From positions 1 to 9,832 of the forward strand of contig JAJDEC010000321.1 of the NCBI GenBank assembly GCA_029259995.1: 9,832 nt of DNA. Reading direction: 5' to 3'. Of this stretch, positions 1 to 6,578 are shown one piece after another. The position numbers and the translations under genes are program-made. Below the pieces are notes generated by a model that had not been told where the DNA came from, made no database searches, and was given only the letters and a program-made list of their open reading frames with translations. How positions within the stretch are numbered: position 1 is the stretch's first letter; each line of letters opens with the position of its first letter. The DNA is from Phycisphaerae bacterium (GTDB taxonomy: Bacteria; Planctomycetota; Phycisphaerae; UBA1845; UTPLA1).

Positions 1-129
1 AAGACGCTTGCGTCGATCAATCGCATTGAAGAGGCGCGCGTGGAATTGCGTCGTGGGATCGCGAAGGCGGGCGAAGTCGGCGATTTTCATGCGAAGGGCG
101 AAATGGAAGAGTTTCTCGCTGGGCTATGA
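1..129 (+). CDS. C-terminal end of an unidentified protein (partial)
   Basis: Frame 1 is open from the window edge to the TGA at 127-129 and gives 42 residues ending in HAKGEMEEFLAGL. The segment is rich in Glu, Arg and Ala (for example NRIEEARVELRRGI) and looks helical. The composition and codon use match the neighbouring genes, and no other frame here gives a better candidate. The stop lies 28 bp from the convergent DHFR stop, as expected of a compact gene border, and no terminator hairpin is visible between them. I do not recognise the family from this tail, and the start is outside the window. Confidence 0.6.
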   Translation, partial: KTLASINRIEEARVELRRGIAKAGEVGDFHAKGEMEEFLAGL

Positions 130-157
130 TTCGAATCGAGGCAGGCGCGATGCCAGT

Positions 158-727
158 TCATCTGCGCCGAACGTAGCGGTGTGCGTCACGAAATTCGTCG
201 TCGATCGATCCCTTGTCTTCCCATTCAGAATTCGACCACTCCGGAAAGAATGCGTCTCCTTCGACGTCCGGCAGATCTACATGTGTTATGACCATTTCGT
301 CGGCGTATTGAATCGCGATCTGGTAAATCTGCGCGCCGCCGATGATGAATGCACTCTGCTCGTTACGCGATCTACATAATTCAAGCGCTGCTTCCAGCGA
401 ATGGACGACGTCGAGGCGTGTCGATTCGTTAGGCGACGTCTCTGCGCCGTTTGGAGCGAACAGGATGTCGTTGGTCTTGTCGGCGTTCGCGCCTGTCGGG
501 GCGGCGACTCCATCGGGTGCGTAGTCCGGCTGCCGCGTGATGACGATGTTGCGTCGTTTGGGCAGGGGTTTCCCAATAGATTCGAAAGTCTTGCGGCCCA
601 TGATGATTGCATGGCCTGTTGTCTGCCGCTTGAAGAATTTTAGATCGTCGGGGATGTGCCAGGGGAGACCGCCGTCGATTCCGATGACGCGTTCGTGATT
701 CATGGCGGCGATGAGGACGAGTTTCAT
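158..727 (-). CDS. folA: Dihydrofolate reductase with an extended central loop
   Basis: The product reduces dihydrofolate to tetrahydrofolate with NADPH in the cytoplasm. It has 189 residues; bacterial DHFRs usually have about 160-170. Family motifs are clear: N-terminal LIAAMNHERVIGIDGGLPWH, the substrate site PDDLKFFK with D28 matching catalytic Asp27 of E. coli, the NADPH-binding MGRKTFESIG (43-52), RRNIVITRQ (58-66), IIGGAQIY (128-135), and THVDLPDVEGDAFFP (148-162). The extra length is an Asn/Thr/Ala/Pro-rich insertion at about residues 74-104, between the RRNIVITRQPDY strand and the LDVVHSLEAAL helix. The C-terminus after EWEDK is rather short. The ATG at 725-727 has no clear Shine-Dalgarno sequence. 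It lies downstream of thyA on the same strand, the classic pairing: ThyA generates dihydrofolate and DHFR recycles it. The 117-bp gap between them contains two REP-like hairpins. Confidence 0.95.
   Translation of the reverse strand: MKLVLIAAMNHERVIGIDGGLPWHIPDDLKFFKRQTTGHAIIMGRKTFESIGKPLPKRRNIVITRQPDYAPDGVAAPTGANADKTNDILFAPNGAETSPNESTRLDVVHSLEAALELCRSRNEQSAFIIGGAQIYQIAIQYADEMVITHVDLPDVEGDAFFPEWSNSEWEDKGSIDDEFRDAHRYVRRR
416..508 (-). other. Low-complexity insertion within the DHFR coding sequence
   Basis: These roughly 31 codons (DHFR residues 74-104) have no counterpart in typical bacterial DHFRs, where the RRNIVLTRQ strand leads almost directly into the next helix. The segment is rich in Ala, Asn, Thr, Pro and Asp and keeps the reading frame. 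It would lie in a surface loop on the NADPH-binding side. The exact borders are my estimate from motif spacing. Confidence 0.6.
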
Positions 728-777
728 TGGTTGATCTGGCGATTGGGGTTCAGGCGAATGCAGCCATGAAAATTGAT

Positions 778-805
778 GTCGGGTCGATGACCCGACCTAC
801 ACTGC
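778..805 (-). repeat. REP-like hairpin repeat, copy 1
   Basis: This is a 28-base sequence identical to the one at 826-853. Its core is a perfect inverted repeat: GTCGGGTC (778-785), a three-base loop GAT, then GACCCGAC (789-796). Read on the minus strand the hairpin is immediately preceded by GTAG. A 5' GTAG or GGAG tetranucleotide followed by a palindrome is the signature of REP sequences recognised by RAYT/TnpA-REP Y1 transposases, so I call it REP-like. The copy lies between thyA and folA and would form a hairpin in a thyA-folA transcript. Confidence 0.8.
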
Positions 806-825
806 TACGTTACGCGGCGCATCGC

Positions 826-853
826 GTCGGGTCGATGACCCGACCTACACTGC
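826..853 (-). repeat. REP-like hairpin repeat, copy 2, containing the thyA stop codon
   Basis: This is an exact 28-base copy of the repeat at 778-805, in the same orientation, with a period of 48 bases. Stem arms are 826-833 and 837-844. The conserved flank on the minus strand reads GCAGTGTAG, and here those nine bases are the last two sense codons (Ala, Val) and the TAG stop of thyA. The hairpin itself begins right after the stop codon, where it could act as a 3' RNA stability or attenuation element. Confidence 0.8.
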
Positions 854-1684
854 GACTTTGAATCTTATGGGTTCGTGGCATTCGTAGCCGACAAGTTCGA
901 AATCCTCGAACTGCAATTCGTTGAACGGCTTCCTGGCGATCTTGAGTCGCGGGAGCGCGAGGGGTTTGCGTTTGAGTTGTTCGCGCAGGCCGGCGACGTG
1001 ATCGTAGTCGGCCATATCTGTGCCCGCGTCTGCTGCATACACATGGGCGTCCACGATGGAATGGGCAAATCGGCCGGGTTCCAGGTTGCATTCCTGGGCG
1101 ATCATCATCGTCAGACACGAATAGGCGGCCATGTTGAACGGTATGCCGAGCGCGATGTCGCCGGATCGTTGCGTGAGATGGCAGTTCAGGCGGCCGCGCG
1201 ACACGTGGAACGCGAATGTGTAATGGCAGGGTGGCAACCTGCTGGTCGTCGCATTGCCGGGTTCCCAGGCCGTGACGACGAGTCGTCGGCTGCTCGGTTC
1301 CTTCTTGATGCGATCGATTACGTACTGAATCTGGTCGACTTCGCGGACGCGCCAGTCGCCGTCGGCGTCGCGCGTCGCGCTGGGGAAGTGGCGCCAGTAA
1401 TGACCGTAGGCGGTTTCGAGATTGCCGTCGGCGTCTGCCCAGTCGTCCCAGATCTTCGTGTGCTTGCGGAGATTGCGAATGTGATTCTCGCCAGAGAGAT
1501 ACCAGAGCAGTTCACGCAGGACTGCATTGAAGTTGACGCGTTTGGTTGTGAGCAGGGGAAAGCCGTCGGCGAGATCAACGCTGTAGAACGCGGCGAAATG
1601 GCTGATGGTATCGACACCGGTTCGGCTGGGCTTGTGTTCGCCCTCGTCGAGGACGATCCGGACGAGATCGAGATAGGGCTTCAT
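845..1684 (-). CDS. thyA: Thymidylate synthase (ThyA type)
   Basis: The product makes dTMP from dUMP using 5,10-methylenetetrahydrofolate as carbon donor and reductant, releasing dihydrofolate. It has 279 residues, close to the usual 264-280. Conserved parts are visible in order: SRTG with R21 (dUMP phosphate binding), FPLLTTKRV (42-50), ELLWYLSGENHI (58-69), IWDDWAD (78-84), AYGHYWRHF (92-100), SRRLVV with R133/R134, the active-site LPPCHY with nucleophile C153, QRSGDIALGIPFN (172-184) and DAHVY (212-216). The ATG at 1682-1684 is preceded by a strong GGAGGAG ribosome-binding site. The C-terminus KVAV matches the usual xVAI-type end, but its last codons lie inside a REP-like repeat. It is followed by folA on the same strand and is divergent from the GGT-like gene, with 132 bp between the two starts. 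Confidence 0.97.
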   Translation of the reverse strand: MKPYLDLVRIVLDEGEHKPSRTGVDTISHFAAFYSVDLADGFPLLTTKRVNFNAVLRELLWYLSGENHIRNLRKHTKIWDDWADADGNLETAYGHYWRHFPSATRDADGDWRVREVDQIQYVIDRIKKEPSSRRLVVTAWEPGNATTSRLPPCHYTFAFHVSRGRLNCHLTQRSGDIALGIPFNMAAYSCLTMMIAQECNLEPGRFAHSIVDAHVYAADAGTDMADYDHVAGLREQLKRKPLALPRLKIARKPFNELQFEDFELVGYECHEPIRFKVAV

Positions 1685-1816
1685 GTTTGCGGTCTCCTCC
1701 GTGAGTCGCGATTCGGAATATCGGGCATCGTAATCGGTGCGATCATGGGATTCAAACTGTGAGTTCTGTCTATCGTGGCGCGATCACATTAGCATTCGGG
1801 CCGGAGGAATCGCCAA

Positions 1817-3517
1817 ATGCGTCAAGTACCACTCTATTCGATTGTCCTGTTGTTACTCCCGTCAGTGTTGACTTTTGCGGGCGATGCGACGCGTGAGCCG
1901 CTACCGGCGCCGGCGCATCGTCGATCCGTCGTTCATGCGAAGCACGGAATGGTTGCGGCCGCACATCCATCGGCCGTGACGATCGGTCTCGATGTGTTAC
2001 AGGCGGGCGGATCGGCTGTCGATGCGGCGATCGCGATGAATGCGGCGCTGGGTGTTGTCGAACCGATGAGCTGCGGCATCGGCGGCGATCTGTTTGCACT
2101 GATCTGGGATGCAAAGAGCGAAACGCTCTACGGCATCAATGCATCGGGGCCGGCGCCGAGCGGCTTGTCCATCGACAAGATCCGTCCGGAGCCCGACGGC
2201 ACGATTCCATTGCGCGATCCGGTCGCGTGGACGATCCCCGGCTGCGTCGACGGCTGGTATCGAATGCACGAGCGCTTCGGGCGATTATCGATGTCGAAGC
2301 TCCTGGAACCATCGATTTCGGCGGCCCGCGACGGCGCCCCCGTATCGCGCGTCATCGCAGGGTATTGGCAGAAAAGTATCGCGCTGAAGGGCAAGCCCGG
2401 CTTCGCGGATGTGTATCTGCCAGGCGGTCGCCCACCGCGCGAAGGGGCGCTGTTTCGCAATCCTGCCCTCGCGGATACCTATGAACGGATCGCAAGCGAC
2501 GGGCGTGACGCGTTCTATCGAGGCCGGATTGCCGATGCAATTCAGGCTTTCTCGAGTAAAAACGGCGGGTATTTGACGATCGAAGATCTTTCGGCGTTCC
2601 GATCCGAATGGGTCGAGCCGATATCGACGACCTATCGCGGCGTACGCGTTTATGAACTGCCGCCCAACGGGCAGGGCCTGGCGGCGCTGCAAATGCTCAA
2701 CATCCTTGAGACATTTGACTTGAAGAAGATCGGACGATCGTCGCCGAAATACTGGCATTTGCTTGTTGAAGCCAAGAAGCTCGCCTTTGCCGATCGTGCC
2801 CGGTATTACGCCGATCCGGCTTACGCCGACGTGCCGATCGAGCGACTGAATTCAAAGGCGTACGCCAGGAGTCGGGCCGCATTGATCGATCCCAGCAAGG
2901 CCGCGCCGACGGTCGCACACGGCGAAGCGGCGATCGAGCACGGGGATACGACGTATCTCTGCGCCGCCGATCGCGACGGCAACATGGTTTCGCTGATTCA
3001 GAGCAATTACTACGGCTTCGGATCGGGCTATGTCGTCGGCGGTTTCGCGCTTCAGAATCGCGGGGCGCTGTTCAATCTCGATCCGAAACATCCCAACGTT
3101 CTGCGGCCGGGCAAGCGACCGTTTCACACGATCATTCCCGCCTTCGCCAGCCGCGACGGCCGGCCGTGGCTCGCATTCGGCGTGATGGGCGGATCAATGC
3201 AGCCGCAAGGGCACGTACAGGTGCTGATCAATCTGATCGACTTCGAAATGGATCTTCAGCAGGCGGGTGACGCCGCGCGTTTCCGTCATCTGGGTTCGTC
3301 GCAGCCCACGGGCACGGCCATGATCGACGGCGGGACTCTGCATCTGGAGCCGTCCGTTCCCGAAGCGATCCGCGCGGCTCTGCGATCGATGGGGCATCGG
3401 GTCGAGATCGGCAAGGAGTCCTTTGGCGGCTATCAGGCGATCGCACGCGACATGACGACGGGCGTTTATTCCGGCGCGACGGAATCGCGGAAGGACGGCT
3501 GCGCGCTCGGCTATTGA
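1817..3517 (+). CDS. Secreted gamma-glutamyltransferase-family Ntn hydrolase with a non-canonical substrate pocket
   Basis: This 566-residue proenzyme is expected to self-cleave before a threonine that becomes the nucleophile. A signal peptide is visible (hydrophobic core about 5-20, likely cleavage near TFA-GD), implying export. GGT landmarks are GMVAAAHPSAVTIGLDVLQ (44-62), GGSAVDAAIA, EPMSCGIGGDLF, the autoprocessing site HGDTTY with T378 as predicted nucleophile, DRDGNMVSLIQSNYYGFGSG and GVMGGSMQPQGH. Compared with E. coli GGT, the gamma-glutamyl-binding Arg114 (INARE in human GGT) is replaced: the segment reads INASGPAP with S110. The Q430/D433 region reads QNRGALF, and the paired serines 462-463 read HT. 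The QNRG, HPNVLRPGKRP and MQPQGH pattern recalls YwrD- and acylase-like relatives, so the substrate may not be glutathione. An SD (GGAGG, 1803-1807) supports the ATG at 1817. No obvious operon partner is seen. Confidence 0.9.
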   Translation: MRQVPLYSIVLLLLPSVLTFAGDATREPLPAPAHRRSVVHAKHGMVAAAHPSAVTIGLDVLQAGGSAVDAAIAMNAALGVVEPMSCGIGGDLFALIWDAKSETLYGINASGPAPSGLSIDKIRPEPDGTIPLRDPVAWTIPGCVDGWYRMHERFGRLSMSKLLEPSISAARDGAPVSRVIAGYWQKSIALKGKPGFADVYLPGGRPPREGALFRNPALADTYERIASDGRDAFYRGRIADAIQAFSSKNGGYLTIEDLSAFRSEWVEPISTTYRGVRVYELPPNGQGLAALQMLNILETFDLKKIGRSSPKYWHLLVEAKKLAFADRARYYADPAYADVPIERLNSKAYARSRAALIDPSKAAPTVAHGEAAIEHGDTTYLCAADRDGNMVSLIQSNYYGFGSGYVVGGFALQNRGALFNLDPKHPNVLRPGKRPFHTIIPAFASRDGRPWLAFGVMGGSMQPQGHVQVLINLIDFEMDLQQAGDAARFRHLGSSQPTGTAMIDGGTLHLEPSVPEAIRAALRSMGHRVEIGKESFGGYQAIARDMTTGVYSGATESRKDGCALGY

Positions 3518-3998
3518 GGCGGGGCTCCGTTGGGCCTGGTCGATCCGAGGGTCAAAGTTCACTCAAACGCTGCGCCGTTGCATTAGAACGACGCGACGCG
3601 AAGTCAGGGAGAGATCGAGCTGTTGTCCCGTCGTTCTGGCGACTCCGGCTTCGGCCAGTGGATTTGGGATCGTGGATTCGCAGGTTCCTGCGGCGACAGT
3701 TATGAGGGCGAGAATGTGAGGAAGACGCAGTATGAATTCATAGACATTGGAATTGCTCCGTGAAGACGGATATCCGATTGCACCGTTCGACTGCCGGTTG
3801 ACCGGACGCTCGAAAGCAACAGCGATGTTGCGATTCGCCGTCGTCCATCGATGATTCGGAATCGGCATCAAGAGATCAGGCGAATATAGTTCGCGATTTG
3901 CTCTGTGATCCGGGATTCCCGCCGGGATCGACGCGTTCTGGCTGGCTCAACGGGCGTTGATTCGGAGTCGGTTCCTCAAGAATTCGAATTGTCTTCGC

Positions 3999-4004
3999 TA
4001 TACT
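3999..4004 (+). promoter_or_regulatory. Possible -10 element upstream of the Nmad3-like gene
   Basis: TATACT matches five of six bases of the sigma-70-type -10 hexamer and lies about 70 bases before the TTG start at 4074. The sequence 17 bases upstream (TCAAGA, 3976-3981) is a poor -35. TCGAAT occurs three times around it, at 3984, 4009 and 4029. The call rests on the hexamer and position alone. Confidence 0.25.
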
Positions 4005-4063
4005 TGAATCGAATCGACGGAATCTCACTCGAATAGGACTTCACGGGTACATGGATGTGATTG

Positions 4064-4068
4064 GGAGG
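4064..4068 (+). promoter_or_regulatory. Ribosome-binding site that selects a TTG start
   Basis: GGAGG lies five bases before TTG at 4074-4076, and eight before a second in-frame TTG at 4077. The frame is open upstream as far as 4008 but contains no ATG or GTG there. The SD therefore decides for a TTG start, which matches the expected family N-terminus (ILIRVGVDHAYG). Confidence 0.7.
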
Positions 4069-4073
4069 GCCGT

Positions 4074-5588
4074 TTGTTGAACGCCATATTGATACGCGTT
4101 GGCGTCGATCATGCCTATGGGAAGTGGAACGCACCTGTCTGCACGCGTACTGGACGTTTTTTCTATCTTCCGATCCCCGAGGGAAGCAACGCGAGAATGC
4201 GGGCTGGCCTTGCACGGCGCTACAACGAGTTCGTCAGTCCGCTGGCGCAGTACGCGGAGTTGGTAGGTCAAAAGCCAGGATCGCTGACGATGCCCGAGGC
4301 ACTGGAGAGCAAGCCGGTTCATCTCGATCCGGATTTCGAACATTTGACGTACGGAGACGACGGCGCCCGCCGCGGATCCCGTGTTCGAATGATGAAAGAG
4401 AACGACTTGATCGTATTCTACGCGGGACTTCGGCCGATCGATTCTTCGAACAGACGGCTTGTCTATGCGCTGATTGGATTGATGGTGATCGACGAGGTTG
4501 TCGAGATCGGGACCATTCCGCAGGAGCGATGGCACGAGAACGCGCACACGCGCAAAGAGGTGTTTGGCAGGAACGACATTGTGGTTCGGTCAAAACCCGG
4601 TGTATCCGGCAGGTTTGATCGATGCATTTCCATTGGTGAATACCGAAGTGGTGCGTATAGAGTTCGGCGCGACATACTGGACGAATGGGGAGATCTGGAC
4701 GTCAAAGATGGCTTCATACAGCGCAGTATCAGGCCTCCCATGTTTCGGGACGCGCGTCGTCTTGCGAGCTGGCTTAAATCACAGCATGTATCGCTGCTTC
4801 GGACAAACAATCCAACACTCGAATCCATGCGTTCCAGGTTGTCGACGCGACGAGTTGTTTCCGGCGATGTGTCGATCCTCTCGTCGGCCAGGGCTTCCAA
4901 GCCCGGTCCCGCATCGACGTCGCCTTCTGAATCCGGCGGCAATACGCCGAATGTCATCCTGATTCATCTGCGCCGCCCGCGAACCGAAGATCGACGCGAG
5001 GATCCGTTCTATGAATTCGGAAGCTTTGGTTGCACGGGATGCCACAGCAAGAACCTCATGAAACACGAGTATCTTGAACGCCTGAATGGTGCGAGGATCG
5101 GATTCGTGCAGGGGGGCGGCGACGGCCATCGGCTCGTGTTATTGACGCCGCCCGTTCAGGCGGTCTGGTGCGGCGAACGAATGGAGCTGACCTGGTCAGC
5201 GAGCGCCAGGCCGTTCAAGTATGAATGTGCACCGATTGTCGCATCGACAAGGCAGAAATCCGATTTTCCAATGCTTCAAAAGGACTTTGCCAATGCCAAT
5301 CGTACGACGGATGTCGCCAGATTTTCCAGTCGATTTCGGGCGCGAACCCGACCGCTTGAGCCGACGCTCGCGACGGAGCTGATTGAGGTATACACGCAGC
5401 GTACCGACTCGGCGAAGGCGGACGAATTCGCCGTGAGCTTTGATCAGACGATGGATGGGAATCCTCGAACTGGGTACGACAGGAAAGCGCGATTCACGGC
5501 GCATCGCAAGGCCATGTTCGGCATTTCGAGCGACCTTTCGGGGAGTGCGCCGGAGCGTCGCAACAAGGGCGCTCGAAGAAGCTGCTGA
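4074..5588 (+). CDS. Two-domain protein: Nmad3-like N-terminal half plus a CTGCH-motif C-terminal domain
   Basis: This 504-residue cytosolic protein has no signal peptide or membrane segment. Residues 1-240 begin ILIRVGVDHAYGKWNAPV, continue with FFYLPIPEG and LDPDFEHLTYGDDGARRG, then NDLIVFYAGLRP (110-121), YALIGLMVIDEV and RWHENAHTR (152-160). The pattern of a start strand, LPIP, a YGD motif, then D-L-x-V-F-Y-A-G and a 'family-specific' wall of strands recalls the Nmad3 nucleotide-modification-associated domain, perhaps with an EVE/ASCH-like beta core. That is recall, not a search. A Ser/Pro-rich linker (about 241-293) leads to a second compact unit from V294: VILIHLRRP, DPFYEFGSFGCTGCH (C320, C323, H324), FVQGGGDGHRLVLLTPPV, and FKYECAPIV. 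The Cys pair could bind metal or be redox active. The tail after about 445 is basic and low in complexity. The start is TTG. Neighbours (GGT-like, maf) give no clear operon context. Confidence 0.75.
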   Translation: MLNAILIRVGVDHAYGKWNAPVCTRTGRFFYLPIPEGSNARMRAGLARRYNEFVSPLAQYAELVGQKPGSLTMPEALESKPVHLDPDFEHLTYGDDGARRGSRVRMMKENDLIVFYAGLRPIDSSNRRLVYALIGLMVIDEVVEIGTIPQERWHENAHTRKEVFGRNDIVVRSKPGVSGRFDRCISIGEYRSGAYRVRRDILDEWGDLDVKDGFIQRSIRPPMFRDARRLASWLKSQHVSLLRTNNPTLESMRSRLSTRRVVSGDVSILSSARASKPGPASTSPSESGGNTPNVILIHLRRPRTEDRREDPFYEFGSFGCTGCHSKNLMKHEYLERLNGARIGFVQGGGDGHRLVLLTPPVQAVWCGERMELTWSASARPFKYECAPIVASTRQKSDFPMLQKDFANANRTTDVARFSSRFRARTRPLEPTLATELIEVYTQRTDSAKADEFAVSFDQTMDGNPRTGYDRKARFTAHRKAMFGISSDLSGSAPERRNKGARRSC

Positions 5589-5677
5589 TGTTTGCAGTTC
5601 GGAATGCGGCGTGAGCGACTTGCGCAAATCGTCGAGTTGGGCTCAAGACACCAATGCCCGGGGATCGGCTGTTGGCG

Positions 5678-6277
5678 CTATTCGCCGTCTTCCCACTCGA
5701 CAAACAATCGTTCGATCAATTCCATTGGTAGACCGACAACGTTCGTGAAACTGCCGTCGAGGCGTTCGACGAATTTGTCGCCCTGGTCCTGGATTCCGTA
5801 GGCGCCGGCCTTTCCGATCCATTCGCCGGTATTGAGATAGCGCTCAATTTCCTCGCCGGACAAATCCCGGAGGCGGAGCTTCGTGACGTCGTGTGTGATC
5901 CGTCGACGACCGGTCTTGGGAGCGTAGAGGGCGACGCCCGTGAGGACTTCGTGCGTCGAATCGCTCATTTCTTCAAGGATGCGTTGAGCGTCCTTGCGAT
6001 CGACAGGCTTGCCGATGATTTCGCCGTGGAGATAGGCGATCGTGTCGGCGGCCAGGATGACGTGATCGGGAAACTGCTTCGAGACACTGCGCGCTTTGAA
6101 AAATGCGAGCGATTCGACATGGTTCGCCGGCGGGACGTGCGGGCTGGCGGCGTCCGGTTCTTCGAAGGGCGGATCGACAGTCTCGAACTCATAGCCTCGG
6201 GCGGTCATGAGTTCTCGACGGCGCGGGCTCATCGAGGCGAGCACCAACGGGCGAGGCTGGACGATGGTGGATGTCAT
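5678..6277 (-). CDS. maf: Maf-family nucleoside triphosphate pyrophosphatase
   Basis: Maf proteins hydrolyse nucleoside triphosphates to monophosphates plus pyrophosphate, probably as house-cleaning enzymes; they were first linked to septum inhibition. From the ATG at 6275-6277 the product has 199 residues, the usual size. Signature segments are LVLASMSPRRREL (11-23) with S17, R19 and R20, K61 in FFKARSV, AADTIAYLHGEIIGKP (76-91) with D78 and K90, GEWIGKAGAYGIQDQG (151-166) with K156 and Q163, and GSFTNVVGLP (175-184). The KAGAYGIQ pattern is that of the YhdE-type dTTP/UTP pyrophosphatases rather than the YceF m7GTP type. The frame is open upstream to 6487, but those residues are Arg/Pro-rich and absent from the family, so I use the internal start; an ATG at 6304 is an alternative. 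The gene is convergent with the Nmad3-like gene (89 bp) and divergent from the thioesterase. Confidence 0.95.
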   Translation of the reverse strand: MTSTIVQPRPLVLASMSPRRRELMTARGYEFETVDPPFEEPDAASPHVPPANHVESLAFFKARSVSKQFPDHVILAADTIAYLHGEIIGKPVDRKDAQRILEEMSDSTHEVLTGVALYAPKTGRRRITHDVTKLRLRDLSGEEIERYLNTGEWIGKAGAYGIQDQGDKFVERLDGSFTNVVGLPMELIERLFVEWEDGE

Positions 6278-6578
6278 TCGCAAAGTCGGCCTTTCATCAC
6301 GCATTCTATCCCAAAGACACGTCGGCCTCCAACGGGTTGGCCCGCGGGCGATCTGCTGACGAGGCGATGTTGAGATTATTAGCCGCCCCGGGATGGCCTG
6401 ACCATCGAATCGGGGAATTGTCGTCTGCATGACGTGATAATGGATGCGTTTGGGCCGGGAGGACGGGATCGCCCGCACTGCCCCCATCGGCGCCGGTTTG
6501 ACCAGAGGATCGCGGCTTCACACAATCGGCGGCCACTGGCGGAACCGGCGACACGGCATTGAGGCAATTGAGCGGCAC
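6278..6578. other. Divergent intergenic region between maf and the thioesterase gene
   Basis: These 301 bases separate two divergent starts and should carry both promoters. Both genes have open frames running into it, but the encoded extensions are Arg/Pro-rich and do not match their families. An imperfect inverted repeat is visible: CCCCG at 6386-6390 with CGGGG at 6411-6415, enclosing ATGG/CCAT at 6393-6405. I see no small gene. Confidence 0.5.
6375..6404 (-). promoter_or_regulatory. Possible sigma-70-like promoter for maf
   Basis: On the minus strand, TGGTCA (6404 down to 6399; four of six -35 positions) is followed after 18 bases by AATAAT (6380 down to 6375; five of six -10 positions). 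It would start transcription about 90 bases before the maf ATG. It overlaps the imperfect inverted repeat at 6386-6415. Matches of this quality also occur by chance. Confidence 0.2.

Larger units (their letters stand above)
3518..4073. other. Gene-poor interval with no convincing coding sequence
   Basis: About 556 bases separate the GGT-like stop from the TTG start of the next gene. Short open frames on both strands (for example 3514-3705 plus and 3563-3871 minus) have no recognisable motif, no good ribosome-binding site and an Arg/Ser-rich composition typical of chance frames. Visible structure is limited to a 12-base palindrome at 3731-3742, a 10-base palindrome at 3981-3990 and a TATACT hexamer at 3999-4004. 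No terminator with a T-run was found after the GGT-like gene. The stretch could hold a decayed gene, a small RNA or a long leader. Confidence 0.5.

Noticed and set aside
8..379. 123-residue plus-strand frame overlapping the folA 3' end
   Set aside because: It conflicts with the frame-1 partial gene and with DHFR, and its composition is basic and irregular.
778..853. CRISPR array
   Set aside because: There are only two repeat copies, each dominated by a full palindrome, with a 20-base interval and no cas gene; the GTAG-flanked hairpin fits a REP element better.
875..1762. 295-residue plus-strand open frame antisense to thyA
   Set aside because: ThyA on the minus strand has all catalytic motifs; this frame is its mirror and shows no motif of its own.
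3563..3871. Possible 102-residue minus-strand gene in the long gap
   Set aside because: It shows no recognisable motif, no ribosome-binding site and a composition like other chance frames.
6278..6487. 70-residue N-terminal extension of Maf
   Set aside because: The family begins at the LVLASxSPRR strand; the extension is Arg/Pro-rich, not signal-like, and a suitable ATG lies just before the motif.
6444..6578. 45-residue N-terminal extension of the thioesterase
   Set aside because: It has no family counterpart; ATG 6579 leads straight into the hotdog-fold N-terminus at the expected distance from D17.
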